NCBI GenBank assembly: GCA_034401795.1
Contig: CM067371.1
Coordinates: 83,269,306-83,333,305 of the forward strand
Direction: 5' to 3'
DNA: 64,000 nt
Source of the DNA: Chaetoderma sp. LZ-2023a
Taxonomy: Eukaryota; Mollusca; Caudofoveata; Chaetodermatida; Chaetodermatidae
The position numbers and the translations under genes are program-made. The notes beneath the pieces are model-generated. The model was not told the DNA's origin. It was given only the letters and a program-made list of their open reading frames with translations, and did no database searches. Shown here piece by piece: positions 21,491 through 33,525 of this stretch. Positions within the stretch are counted from its first letter, which is position 1, and each line of letters starts with the position of its first letter.

Positions 21491-21711
21491 CTGACATAGT
21501 TTCGGCGAGTTCGCTTTGTTTTCATTTATTTTTTTCCAGAATTTTGGTTGTTTTCCCTTTTCTAGCGTAAAATTTTGCTCTATTTTGACTGGGTTGCTGC
21601 AGGCCTCAGGATGGTGGTTTTCTGTGGGCGGGGACTCAGGATTTGCTGGGTCTTTTGGGGGCGTTTTGTCTGAGGGTTGTTGGTGAAGCGAATTCCAGTC
21701 GAGTCGGTCCA

Positions 21712-22562
21712 ATTGCCAACCCGGCCTGCTTAAATTAGTCAGCTCGGCCTAGGATAAAAAGTCCTGTCGGCCCGATCTAATAAAAGTCAAATAGGCCTAG
21801 GAATGCATTCACCTGGCTTCTTTCTTCTTCTTTTTGATGGCTGGTATCACACTTGGAGAGCCGTTCTCAAGATGAAATCTTTTCACCTGGCTGGAAGCAT
21901 GGAATAATTGGGAATCCCATATTTCTATATCCTTGATTTCGGAACTTTTCTTCAAGAATTGATGATATGGATATATGAGATCCCTCTTATACCCGTCGCA
22001 TTATACCAGCATTAGTCGTCTGTTGGTGTAACTAATAATATTTACTGGCGTTTACGTCTCTTTATTAAAAGACAGTCAGAATTATTAGTGTCTATTATTT
22101 TCACTAGCGCGGAACTATTATACATAGACATAGACAATCTTTATCCTAAAAGCACTATCTTTTTAAGACGATGGCAATCTTAAGATATTACCGAGATTTC
22201 TGTGTGAGTCATGGTAATCAGATTATCGTGTGTAGTAGCTACCATAGAAGTCTAGGTAGGCCTGCTACACTCAGTAATCTTTATCCTATTAAGCGTGCTG
22301 GTTAGCCCAATAATATTGCTATAGCTATGTTCATATGTACATTTAAATGCGCAGTGTCGGTTCAGCCTAATAGTGCACCTATAGGCATATACATGTGTGC
22401 GCATATGTGCATTCGTATGTGGCTATGGGTGGTACTGTAGGGTCAGCTCGACCCAAGGGTATAGTCGCACATGATAGGCATAAACATGGGTCGAGTTGAG
22501 CTGGGCTGAGTTGGATCTAGGCCGAGTTGAGGCTCGGCCGGTGTGTATTTGGGCCGAGTTGA
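21712..22562 (+). repeat. GGCCGAGTTG-rich leader region of DIRS-B1
   Basis: GGCCGAGTTG and variants (GGTCGAGTTG, GGGCTGAGTTG, CTCGGCC) cluster at 21712-21805 and 22484-22562. No coding motif is seen. The function is unknown. Confidence 0.45.
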
Positions 22563-23929
22563 CTGGATACTGGTGAAGCCACTGGCAACTTTCGGTCGGA
22601 TTGTTCCCGGACTGTTCGGTGGGTCTTGGGTTTTTTGCTCGTTGAAGTTGTTGTCTGGGGGCTGGTGGCGGGCCGGTTGGAGTGGGGTGGGGGTTGCGCT
22701 GGAGGGGTGGAAGAACGGCCGAGAATCTTTGGATTTAAGCAACCACCTACAATTTTCGGTCAAAATGTTTTCAAAATATTTTGCAGGTCCAGTTGTAATA
22801 TGTTGTCTGCAAAATTCAGTATCCAGACCATTAATATCAAGTATCAGTGTTCAATCTTTCCTTTTATTGGGATTTCTAACACAATGTCATTTGTTATTAC
22901 AAAGCTGAAATTATTGATTCTAAGTCTATAAATATAAGAATCAATAAATATATAAAAAATCTTTTAAGTTTTCTGCCTCTTGGCATAACTATCAAATGGT
23001 TTAGGATATCAAATTGTTCAGTATACCTAAGCCAAGTCTTGAAGCTGGCTTGTTTTCCTATGTCGTTGATTTAAATATGGGACACAGTTTTGCAATTATT
23101 ATAGGATCCTGTGTCACGTTCAGGCTGATGATTTTCTGTGATTGCAGTCTAATACTTCAGTGTAGAAGAAGTGAGTGCAATCTTGGGAGTTAGTCGACCT
23201 TAGGTCTATATATAAAACCCTGTGACTTGAAGAATGAGTCTAGGTTGTTTTTTAATGTGTTTTATGTTGGAGCGTTAATTGCTTCTGTTGGTAAAGGATT
23301 CCATACATTAACACTATTTGTAAGAAATACTTGCGTAGATCAAGTATTATTTGACAAGCTGACAAGATGATCTGTCAAGCCCGAGCGGCTAGGCAACCAT
23401 TGATGTATTCAATAACAATTTTTTATTAAATCTGCTCCATTATTATACGATTTTTAAATTAGATAGTCAAATGTTTGCCATAGTTCTTTTAACAGGACCT
23501 TGTCATGCATTCTATTCGTAGAATTGTGATGATGTCATCACAAGTAAGTTTCCCTTATTTCATCTTTTTGAGTGGTGGTTTGGGAAACCGTAATTTCTTT
23601 TCTTCATTCTATCTTGCTAAATTCTGTCACGATTTGAGGTTTTCGAATTCCAGTCAGGATTATTGCAGATCTCAGGTACAGGATTTGGCTATATCTTGAC
23701 TCTAAGCACTCCCTTAGGCTTACTATGGGTTTTTTGATTTGCCACAATATCTGGTTAAATCTCTATAAATAAAATTATCTATAATTTTTGCAGAGTCTTT
23801 AGCATTTTAATAAGTTAGGCTATACTGATATGAGACTTTTCTCCATTCAGAGTAAGCGGTATTATTAAAATATCCATAATAAACATGAGTTACCTCTTTA
23901 GGGAGGGCTAAGCAATAAGGATATAGCCC

Positions 23930-24900
23930 AGGATTTTGGTTGGAGTATCATGGCATATGTAATCTATGTGTTTTCTATGAGCAGTCCTCTTTAGCATATA
24001 GTAAGTTTGCCGCATCTTTAAGGGCGGCCCTTATCAAAAGGGCCAGATATTCTTGGATCTAGAACCCTTCTCTGCAGTCTCCTCCCAAATGGTCTTCTGT
24101 TCCTTCTAATCAGAAGCTATTAGCTTTAGAGGGGTTGTTGTCTTCAATGCTTGTCAAGGAGTCTAAGAAGAGGCTCTTCTTTGGAAAGTAAATCCAGGCT
24201 TCTGTTCATTGGTTGGATAGTCTGATAGGCATCTAAATCTCGATTCGTTCAGTCATTGCCATGGGGTTTTCTTTCATTTTTAGAAGGAGGATCGAGTTTT
24301 TCTTGGGATGTCACTAGATCCAATCTTTTTGCGACATGTCTGATTGCCCAGATTTTATCTTTCATGTCTCCCTTTTTGGACAGTCAGGTTAAGGGTCCCT
24401 AGTTCTCGATTCGATCGGACATTTCGACAGTAGTCTCTTATATCAACAGGCAGGGGGGCACAAAGTCGTCACTCCTGTACTTGGAAGTGTGGAACCTCCT
24501 CATGTGGTGTCGCATGAATCAGATTTTCCTAGTGTCCACTCATGTCCCAGGCTGAATGAGTTTTCTTGCGGACCAATTGTCACGGGCGTGGGCTGTGGAC
24601 GCCCTGTCTCAGTCCTGGTCAGGAATCTTCGCTTATGCATTCCCTCCCACAATCCTGATTTCTTTTGGTTCTGAAGAAAGTCAGGGACCAGATCTGCGAG
24701 ATCTTGTTAATAGTTCCCTTTTGGCCAATAAGGATCTGGTTTGTAGACCTTCTCGATCTTCTAGTACCTACCATCATCCAAACCCAGGAATCTTAAGTCT
24801 GTGCGTTTGGACTATATCGAGTGCTCCATCCTTGAGAATAAAGTTTCTACAAGATCTCAGGAAATCTTCGATTCTGCCAGGAGGGAGTTGTCTCGAAGAG
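23930..24900 (+). pseudogene. DIRS-B1 reverse transcriptase / RNase H relic
   Basis: The start of RT is recognisable near 24110-24215 (LLALEGLL...) and matches the QKEVSGLLLKGAI region of the intact element at 7467. The RT core with the catalytic YIDD is missing: sequence jumps from that block to the region just before RNase H. RNase H appears as DISTVVSYINRQGGTKSS near 24420 and FLADQLS near 24560, followed by the ALSQSW / FAYAFPPTILI part of the methyltransferase-like region. Frameshifts, stops and a local rearrangement of the LFATCLIAQ block are present. Non-functional. Confidence 0.75.
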
Positions 24901-24953
24901 TTTACAAGGGTTGGCTTAAGTTTTTTGGAGAATAGTGTTCAGATCAAGGTCTT

Positions 24954-25841
24954 GTGCCTGATTCTGTTTCTATTTCCCAGGTGTTAGACTCTTTATCTTA
25001 TCTGTTCGACTCTTTACATCTGTCTGCTAACACTGTAAGAGGATATAGATTTTCTTTTGCATCTTCTCTTCCTTGTTTGTGGAATGCTGAAGTTGAAGAT
25101 ACTATGGTTCTTAATCTTTTGATCAGAGGTTTAGGTCATATTCGTCCTCCAGGTGTTAAACCTTTGCCTTCCTGGAACTTGGCTCTGGTTCTTCAGGTTT
25201 TTGGGCGGGTCATCATTTCCAACCTATCTCTATGATTATCTTGAATCTTTTAACTTTTAGGACCGTTTTTCTAATTGCATCTGCTTCTGCTAGAAGACGA
25301 TCCGAAATCCATGTTTTCTCCGCTGAAAAGGATAGGTTTATCGAATCTGGGGACGGTCTGGTCTTATATCCGTGAAGGGATTTTTTTATCAAAGACTCAA
25401 TCAATCCGTTATCCAGCTAAGCCGATTATTTTACAATCTTTAACCTCCTTTTCTCCGGCTGACAGATTTTGGTGTCCTGTCAGAGCTCCAAAAGTTTATA
25501 AGCGTCGTTCTGATTTTTAGAGATCCGATCTGTCCCTTTTCTGGGTTCCGTATGAGGAGGGGTTAGCCAGTCCAGTCTCTAGGGCATCTATTCCCAGATG
25601 GATTTGTGAGACCATTCACATTAAAGCTCATGTCATTAGAGGGATGGCTACCTCTTTTGCCCTTTTTGCTGGCTCTTCTGTAGACGAAGTTATGCAAGTT
25701 ACAGGATGGAAATCCGAGTCTACTTTTACTACTTTTTATTTAAAACACCAGCGCACAGCCGCTTCCTTTTTTAGGAACTTTATGATTTTAACTAAAAAGG
25801 CTGAAGACCATTTACCAAGCACATCCCACCATTTTCGTTAG
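24954..25841 (+). pseudogene. DIRS-B1 tyrosine recombinase relic
   Basis: In broken + frames the core-binding part (LHLSANTVRGYRFSFAS, RPPGVKPLPSWNLALVLQVFG) is followed by ASARRRSEIH near 25285, then HVIRGMATSFALF near 25630 and VTGWKSESTFTTFYLKH near 25705. All catalytic positions, including the final Tyr, are still readable. Several frameshifts, for example near 25240 and 25520, break the gene. Confidence 0.8.
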
Positions 25842-25952
25842 GAGCATGCATCTGCGTGTAATGGTGTGAGTTGTTCTTTGGTTTTTATTTATTTAAGTTT
25901 AAAGAAGTCCGTGTTTGATAATCACTGTGTGATTGGTTAAGATGCACCATTA

Positions 25953-27650
25953 TTAGCTCACCTGGCCAGAATGGCCAAGTGAGCTTATGCCATGGCGACC
26001 GTCTGGCGTCCGTCCATCTGTCTGTCCGTCCGTCCGTCAACTTTTCCCTTTAAACGACTTCTTCTCAATAACCACTGGGCCGATTTCAATTATATTTGGC
26101 AGGAAGTATCCTTAGGGCATAGGGATCCAAGTTTGTTCAAACAAAGCCGATCAGCCGATTTGGCCGGTGGCCATCTTGGATTTTGGCCGATTTTAGGAAA
26201 TGGCTTTAAAAATCTTCTCCGAAACCGCTTGGTGGATTGATTCAAAACTCACTAAATATCATATAGGGCAAGAGCTAAACCAAGTTTGTTCGAAGGAACG
26301 TGATTGGCCAAATGGTTCGGCGGCCATCTTGGGTGACTTAGTTTTTGTAAAAACGACTTATTCTGCAGACCCGCTGAACGGTTCGGGCTGAAATTTTGGG
26401 GATATGATTATGGACTAAGGGCCATTAAAGTTTGTTCATGGGAAGTTGATAGGTAAAAAATATGGCCGCCGTGGACCAATCAAATTTTAGCGTGTTTGGC
26501 TGCCATATTCAATTTTTTATTTGATGGCTTGTGAAGCTGAAATTGGTTTTCTTAACTCCGCTTATTTGTCAGTCAGCTATCGTATAGCGATGAACCCATC
26601 CGTCTTCTGTATGTCCGTTCATCCATCTGTTTGTCTGTCACCCACAATGACGGCTCATTTTGTTATTTCTTGATGGATTGACACCAAACTTGGTCACAAT
26701 GTTAATGACGGCATCTACTATCTGTGTTGTGAAAATGAAACTGATAGGACCTCAAATGCCAGAGTTATCACTCCTTAAATATTTGCAGTCTCACTTTCAT
26801 AGGGCAAATGGTTTGTTCCCACCCTCTTATCACCATGTCTAATTTTATTGCCAAACTAGATATTAAATTCCAATTAACAGATTAGCCTTTCCAATACTGC
26901 AGAAATATTTAAGATATGTATTATGTGCTCTGACATCTATGCTCTTAAAAATATTTGAAATGTATTTGATTGAAATTTGTTGATGCCTTTGGCAGCAATG
27001 AAAGTTGTTGCTGCCTAAGGCAGCAATGACTTTCAGTCAAACTATTTTCTAAATCAACTCCAGCTCACCCTACCCCTGCTGCTAACTTGGTGATTCAGCC
27101 AGATGTGCATGTGTTAAATGGATTGTGTGGTGGTGGGGAAATAACCTGCTATAAAGACCACCTACCTGCCTTTAGAAACCATTTTCTTCAAATTGTATTT
27201 ACACCTCTAGTAAGCGTCTGACTGAGTTTTTGCAGACAACATATTCCAAAGGTTATATCTCTGAACGTGATAAATATTTTGAAAACAATTGGACTGAAAG
27301 TTGTTTGTGGCTAAGCCACCAACATCTTTCAGTCGAATTGTTTTCAAAATATTCAACAAGTCAAGAGCTTTTGAAAATTGAAATTATTGGCTGCACTGGC
27401 TTGCAGCAATGAGACAGTTAAGAAACCAGCTGTTGTTAGCACTGATATCATCTACTTTCACTTAAACATTGTTCAAAATCACTAATGCAAAAAAAAACCA
27501 GTCCAGAGATTGTTGTCAATATCTCGAAAACTAAATCATTTGACTGAAAGTCATTGGAAGTGACACCGATAGATGTAAAACTTAAGTAAGATTAGTTTGA
27601 TATGCCAATGTTCCAGGTGAGCGATACAGGCCCATTGGGCATCTTGTGTT
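25953..27650 (+). mobile_element. Long interspersed repeat 'D', copy 1, inserted in DIRS-B1
   Basis: Opens with the hairpin AGCTCACCTGGCC / GGCCAAGTGAGCT and closes with CCAGGTGAGCGATACAGGCC and a GGCCCA/TGGGC hairpin. The outer GCTCACCTGG and CCAGGTGAGC are inverted repeats of each other. The interior repeats blocks on CCAAGTTTGTTCAA and GGCGGCCATCTTGG about every 150-200 bp. No protein of known type is encoded. The open frames within it are by-products. Confidence 0.8.
27269..27357. repeat. Palindromic element 'A' (GAAAACAATTGGACTGAAAG arms)
   Basis: AATATTTTGAAAACAATTGG and its mirror CGAATTGTTTTCAAAATATT flank a GTTGTTTGTGGC loop. The same hairpin family occurs at about a dozen sites in the window. 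Confidence 0.7.
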
Positions 27651-27749
27651 ATGTTATTAACATTTGGGTATCTTTTGATTTTTATCCTTGCTTATGGATT
27701 CTCAAATCTCCTCCCACCAAAGTTTTGTAGTGGGACACTGACCAAATCT

Positions 27750-27890
27750 ATGGGTTTAGCAAGTAGTGATTGAACGGTAATGGATGTTTTTGTGGTGTAA
27801 TAACAACCCCCACAGACCCCCCCTTTAGTGGGTTGGTATGTAGTTTTATTAACCACTATAAAAACATACTTACCATTCAATAACTACGAC
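27750..27890 (+). repeat. Internal complementary region of DIRS-B1
   Basis: The first half (TAGCAAGTAGTGATTGAACG to GTGTAATAACAAC) is complementary to the left end at 19295. The second half (CCCACAGACC to TTCAATAACTAC) is complementary to the right end at 28200-28277. Confidence 0.85.
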
Positions 27891-27949
27891 CCGCTCTCAG
27901 CCACCCCGCTGGGTATTGATTTGAGAATCAATGGATATATGGCACTTAA

Positions 27950-28277
27950 ATTTAGAAAAGTGAATCAGTTTTCACATTTGGAACCTACTGCGCATGCGCG
28001 AGCGTGCTTAGTGACAGGCGTCACCAAGGAGTGTGTACAGACTGGTGCCAGTCTATTGTAAGGCTAATGCAGGGGGTCCCTCTACCAGAAGCCTGGTTGA
28101 GGGTCTACATGGTGATGGTATTGGCATTAGGGAGTATGTAAGCGAGCATAAAAATTGTATTCTGATAGCTAAATGCAGATATTTGATTTAGCAAGTAGTG
28201 ATTGAACGGTAAGTATGTTTTTATAGTGGTTAATAAAACTACAGACCAACCCACTAAAGGGGGGGGTCTGTTGGGGG
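27950..28277 (-). repeat. Right inverted terminal repeat of DIRS-B1
   Basis: Near-perfect reverse complement of 19330-19595, including GCGCATGCGC. It extends outward through TGGTTAATAAAACTACAGACC and a G-run to the element end. Confidence 0.88.
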
Positions 28278-28320
28278 ATTTTATGAAAAGGTCGGAAATT
28301 GTCAACGCTACTCCTCATTC
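28278..28320 (+). repeat. Repeat 'F', right half, resuming after DIRS-B1
   Basis: ATTTTATGAAAAGGTCGGAAATTGTC and GCTACTCCTCATT continue the unit broken at 19294. Confidence 0.75.
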
Positions 28321-28730
28321 ATGGTTCCCAGCCACGCTGGAAATAAGGGAAAACCTTGAAAATGTGCTTCCATTTTTCCATTCAGGAAAAACTCAGGGAA
28401 TTTGAAAAAAGCACCAAAAATCAGGGAAGTCTCGGGGAATTTGATACTAGTGACCCAGCAGGGAAGGTTTTCATATTTTGTTAGTTTGCAGTAGGTGCAT
28501 CTTGTGTCATGTATACAAGCTGTATCCACTCACTAAAAACAGTATATATTAGAATTATTGTAGGCAGAGGCTACCACTCTGTTGTATATCTTGTCAATAT
28601 CTTAGTTGCTTTGCTGCAGCCAGCCACCTCTTGACTTCCAAGTAACCCCGCCCGTTTAAGTGAAAATATTTCTCATGGAATTGTGGAAACTTCTCAGGGA
28701 ATTTTATATTGATAAATTGCTGGGAAGCCT
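28321..28730. mobile_element. Probable MITE with GGTTCCCAGC / GCTGGGAAGCC ends
   Basis: The left GGTTCCCAGCCACGCTGG and right TGCTGGGAAGCC are inverted. Inner sequence repeats CTCAGGGAATTTGA/TTTTA. The exact ends and target duplication are uncertain. Confidence 0.45.
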
Positions 28731-28735
28731 GTCAT

Positions 28736-28930
28736 TAACCCTTAGCACACTGATGTCAATATTCTATCTTTTACGGTGTCAATAGCAAAGAAACTAGTGT
28801 ACATTTTTCAACAATGTTGGTGGAAGATGTTGCTGTCGAATTCCACTGAATTTGTTGAAAAATAAACAGCAGTGTATCTTTTACTTTAATTTGACAATTT
28901 AAAGTTTTTGCATCAGAGTGGTAAGGGTTA
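28736..28930. mobile_element. MITE 'C', copy 1
   Basis: Bounded by TTAACCCTTAGCAC and GAGTGGTAAGGGTTA inverted ends, with TTTTTCAACAATGTTGGTGG and its mirror AATTTGTTGAAAAA inside. Related copies lie at 30568 and 58178. Confidence 0.65.
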
Positions 28931-28944
28931 AGTGCTTAGCACAT

Positions 28945-29880
28945 TTCAGCTTAATTTGGCATGAATGATCCTTTGGGGCTAAGCTTCAGAACCTGTACAC
29001 AAAATTTTGATTGGTCAATTTTTGTGGGTGACAAACTTAGATGTTATGAAAACGCTACTGCTCATTAACACTGGCCGGATTTCAGCCTAATTTGGCTGAA
29101 GGACCCTATCCGTGACGGCTTCAGAATTTGTATACAGAATTTTGATTGGTCAATTTTCATGTTGAAAATCATAGATTTTATCACAAATTTACCGGAATTG
29201 GTCAAAATGCTACTCATGATTAACGGCGTGATTGATTTCAACCCTTGTTGGCTGGATGGACCCTATTGGGGTAGGCTCCATAACCGCTGTTCAGAATTTT
29301 GATTATTACATTTTTTGGGTGAAAACTTAGATTATATGAAAAATTTACTGAAAATTGTCAAAACTCTTCTCCTTAGCGATAGCTGCTTGACAGATTTCAA
29401 CAAAATCTGACTAGAATGACCCTATCATGGTAAGCTCCAGAACTCTATTCAGAATTTTGCTTGCTCAAGGTTTCTGGTGAAAATCATAGATTTTAAGAGA
29501 AATTTACCGGAAATTGTCAAAACGCATCTCCTTAATCACTTGGTGGATTTTATCTATGGCTGGAAGTATTCTGTTGTCATATGCCCTAGAACTTATATTC
29601 AGAATTTTGGTTGTTCGACTCTTTGGTGGTCAATTCTTGGATTTTTTTGAAAATTTTCCGTAACCATTTAAAACGTGACTCCTTAGTTAATGTCCCAAAT
29701 TCAACGAATCTTGTGTGGAATGATCCTATGGCGCTAGGCTTCAACATAGACAATTTTGATTGGTCAATTTCTTTGGTGGCCATCTCAGATTTTTCAAACA
29801 TTATCTGTCATATCTATATAATGATCAGTCAAAGTTGTGTAATCCTTTTGTACATTCACACCATTTCTTGTGCTAATATT
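28945..29880 (+). repeat. Repeat 'F', tandem units of about 120 bp
   Basis: At least five diverged units carry ATTTCAACCTAATTTGGCTG, an AGAATTTTGATTGGTCAATT block and AAATTTACCGGAAATTGTC, at about 29040, 29150, 29270, 29400 and 29520. It continues the element split by DIRS-B1. No genuine gene is seen. Confidence 0.7.
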
Positions 29881-30567
29881 TAAGGCTTATCGGACATCCA
29901 TAGATCCAAAATTTAATCCAATCCAGATTCAGGCTCGTTTGGGTGGGTCACAGCCAACGTCTGAAAGGCCGAGCTGTAAGTAGCAAGCTACTTCATTGTG
30001 TTAAAATTTGAGTAAAATTGAATCAGCAGTTTTTGAGGACAAACAGATGGACAGACAAACCTGAATGCAATGCCCTCTTCTCCCTTACAAGATGAGGGTA
30101 ATAACTATTATCTTCATGTACAATGTCAATGTATACGCATGTACATGTATCGTCAAGTGGACTAATCAAATTATAAATGTTTTTGTATATTTGTACATGC
30201 CTGGTAAATATTGGTAGCTCATGTTAATGCAGTACACACAGTGCAGACAAATACACTTGACAATCCTTACATTAATTTGCATTGTTTTGATAGCAGATTG
30301 CATTGAACGTTTCAGTGGATTTATTTAACAATACTTAAAGAGGCTGTCGTCGATACAGCTATAAATTTAATATACACAATCCTATCCATAAAACGCTTCC
30401 AGAGCGACAATACTCTCAGTTTAACAACAATTCTTACATTGTATATGTATGACTACTCAATATCCATGAAGACGCAAATTATAAATTCCATGAATATAAA
30501 AAATCTAAACACAAATCTGACGGTCGACTTTATATCCGTTTCGCAGAGAAACCAGAGTATTTGAGAC

Positions 30568-30722
30568 TTAACCCTTAGCACTATGATGCCAATATTCTAT
30601 CTTTTACTGTGTCAATACAAAAGAAACTGGTGTACATTTTTCAACAATTTTGCTGGAAGATGTTGCTGTCTAGCAAATTATATATTTATTTATAATTTTG
30701 ACACCAGAGTGGTAAGGATTAA
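30568..30722. mobile_element. MITE 'C', copy 2
   Basis: Opens TTAACCCTTAGCACTATGATG and closes CACCAGAGTGGTAAGGATTAA. The centre is shortened compared with the copy at 28736. Confidence 0.6.
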
Positions 30723-32400
30723 TGGTTGATTGCGAGTCGTCGATGATCTTGTACAATGTATATAAACAAAAAATATTATTATGCAACATAATTGTTTTCA
30801 TGTCATGATACATCTACCAAGGTAGTAAAACTTCATAATTGATAATTAGTTACCAAGTCGCTCTACCCTTGGTGACGCTTATAACGTTAACGTAATTCAA
30901 TTATGTCACACCCGTAATGATGCAACACTGTATATGACGTCATCTACACCAATGTCAAAGCTAATTAAGACCAGAATCACTCTTATCACTCTTAGAAAAC
31001 AGTTAGCGGTAAGAAACTACTACCTGATTAATGTGGTTAAACAAACTATCTTAAAACTGAGATTCATTAAGATATAATACAACCTAATCATATTATTAAT
31101 ACAGCTTATAATATCTCATTGATCTATTAAAAAAACTGAATAATATCAGTCCTCTTGTTATGTCGCGATTCGCCACCTATCTCGAAACACGGGGGATTAG
31201 CCGGGTGGGAATAGGTCGTTAACACTTCAGGATGAGACGACAGTTGAAGATACTCGAATAGACAATAAGTAAGATCTTCTTCAACTATAACTGTTATTAA
31301 GCTTTTATTACTATCCAGAACTATACTTCAAATATATACTTGATTCAAAATAAACTTTATAAACACTAATTAATAATATAACTCTAACAATCTAACTCTA
31401 AAGACTAACTCTGTATCTCTAAATCTAGCTCTCAATCAATCTCTAGCTGTCTCTCTAATTCTAAGTCTAATGCTATCTACCCTATCTCTCTCTAATGCTA
31501 ACTCTAAAGCTATCTCCCTAATTTACAAAATCATCTGTCTTTTATAACAAGTGGTATCTATGAAAACAGTGATGTCATAAATGTAGTCAAGAGACATGTT
31601 TTGGATTCCAAAACATGTCTAAAAGCATTTATGAGAATTAACTAATTTAAATCAATTTATAATAGTTCATTTTAATTATACAGGATTTATAGAAATGAAT
31701 GAGAAATATAATATAGTTAACCACTTTAATAATTCTAACTAGCAGCAGATATTTTCCCTACAAAAATTAAGTATTAGTAAATCCTGATGACTATTTTGAA
31801 AATAATCAAAGTGAAAGTTGTCTCTGCTTTAGGCAGCAACAACTTTCAGTCAAATCATTTCTAAAATATTCTGCAGGCTTAATATTCCAATATTTCGAAA
31901 CTATGTTTGTGGGAATTCAGAGTGAAAAGGGTCATCAGATTATAAACACACTTAATACAAACAGAATAATAAGCCTACATGAATCTACGGGTATGTGCAA
32001 GACTCAAGATATTATCCTTACTACCGGCTTATAGGTATATTGATTGTTCTGACAGGTAATTGGGCTATTGTCCTTGATCCACTATACACTGGGCATGGTC
32101 GCACTTGGTTTCACGCAGGCTCTGGTCATAACAGCTAACAACATTATATGTAAAATCACTGATATATTATAATCCACTGAAATCTCTATGTCTGACCTAA
32201 TAGCCCCATGACACTCTGATGAGTACAGCCATCACATTAGGCACGGAGCGCCAGTAGTCTGGAATACTCTGGATCAACAAAATGGACAGTTCACGCAAAC
32301 ACACCTACATGTAAGAATGACCGACATACTCTAATTACCACAAAAATGGGACTATGTAAACCTATATAAGCCTGCAACCATCTCTCATCCCTCCATTGTT
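30723..32400. other. No recognisable gene; low-complexity CTCTAA tract inside
   Basis: Positions 31380-31530 are an irregular run of TAACTCTAA/AATCTCTAG units. A palindrome of family A lies at 31794-31873. I identify nothing else. Confidence 0.4.
31794..31873. repeat. Palindromic element 'A'
   Basis: TATTTTGAAAATAATCAAAG with the mirror CAAATCATTTCTAAAATATT, around TTGTCTCTGC/GGCAGCAACAA. Confidence 0.6.
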
Positions 32401-32439
32401 TAATGTCTCAACCATCCGATTTGTATATAAACATTACAA

Positions 32440-32830
32440 AAATGTACAACTGGGTACATTTATACATATACACATCCAACCGCATACATGACATTAACAA
32501 TTCAGGCAACTACCCCCACAACCGGGTACATAATATACAGCCAACCGGGTACATGCGAAACACATATACACGACCAACCGGGTACAGAAGGATGATACAT
32601 GTAACAATAAAAAATACCACAACAACTGGGTATAAGAACACATATACGGGTAAAACCGGGTACACATACACAGCCAACCAGGTACAACTGGGTACACATA
32701 CACAACCAATGGAGGGATCCAAATGGGTACAGCCGGGTACATTTGGTGTAGCCCAAAGGTATAAAAGGCGCGCGCAAACGGCTCATCAGCATCCAGACTC
32801 AACTGACTATTCAGTTCGCATCAGGACAAC
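32440..32830 (+). promoter_or_regulatory. PLE-type promoter array 1: CCGGGTACA motifs plus TATA box
   Basis: Eight exact GGGTACA motifs, mostly within AACCGGGTACA, plus at least three one-mismatch copies lie between about 32447 and 32742. A single inverted TGTAGCCC sits at 32747, then TATAAAA at 32760-32766 and a GCGCAAAC segment. ATCCAGACTCAA begins 31 nt after the first T of the TATA box, where transcription would start. Arrays 2 and 3, with the same layout, are tied to Penelope-like insertions, so this is probably a PLE control region left alone. An open frame of 143 codons crosses it, with repeated GY/TGY units, and is most likely a by-product. Confidence 0.7.
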
Positions 32831-32884
32831 TTAGCAAAGCATCAAGTTTTCGGAAAAGGTTTTTGTCAAAAAAATGTCCCGTTA

Positions 32885-32985
32885 GTTTTGAAAATTTATG
32901 ACTGGAATGACTGGCTTGGTTGTGGGCAAAGGGACATTTCTCAAGACCACTGCATAAGCCGTTTTTGGCTAATATAAAAGGTTAG
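32885..32985. repeat. MITE 'B' fragment
   Basis: TTTGAAAATTTATGACTGG and CATTTCTCAAGACCACTGCA match the arms of MITE B described at 35133. Confidence 0.5.
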
Positions 32986-33525
32986 TGTTATAAAGTAAAT
33001 AGTTGTCATGGTTGCTGACCATTGTTGAACTAAACTTGGTGTGTGTACGTCATCTCACCCTAGCCATCCTGCTTATAATGTTATACAATGCCATGTAAAT
33101 ACATGTAGCAAATACAACACAGGACACGGTTAAATACACTGGTGTAATTGGGGGAGAATCAAAGCAAATGTCAGTCCGCTTGTAAAGCCGATACCCGATA
33201 GATATTTATATAGTATATCAGTATTACTCTAAGTAACCATTGGATCAATGTATTACACCAGTCTTTCTTTTGAACTATTTACAAGAAAGATTTTAGTTCT
33301 TGACTATAACTCATAAATCAACCTGATAAAACCCGTGTGCCTATTTTAATGTCCTTTCATAATAGAGTGATCCATTTCCACCTGTAGCTATATCTCCACC
33401 CATTTCTAACTACACTTCGCCCACTTTGTACGTACGTTTGAATTGACAATTTAAACACCGAAGCCTTAATTCCCATCTCAATTTCACGATATCTTTTAAT
33501 TAACATCCATGATCCTGTTGATTAT

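Larger units (their letters stand above)
19295..28277 (+). mobile_element. DIRS-B1: decayed long DIRS element with ITRs and internal complementary region
   Basis: The left repeat (19295-19595) and the inverted right repeat (27950-28277) match closely. The internal complementary region at 27750-27890 holds the complements of both outer ends joined together. Inside, in order, are a Gag-like relic, a TTCCGG-rich array, RT/RNase H relics and a recombinase relic. The flanks rejoin into one unit of repeat F with no target duplication, as expected for recombinase insertion. Without the 1.7-kb repeat that later inserted at 25953 the element is about 7.3 kb. All frames are broken, so it is inactive. 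Confidence 0.88.

Noticed and set aside
32403-32834. 143-codon frame with repeated T-G-Y units
   Set aside because: It runs through promoter array 1. The repetition comes from the GGGTACA motif, and opposite-strand frames are equally open.
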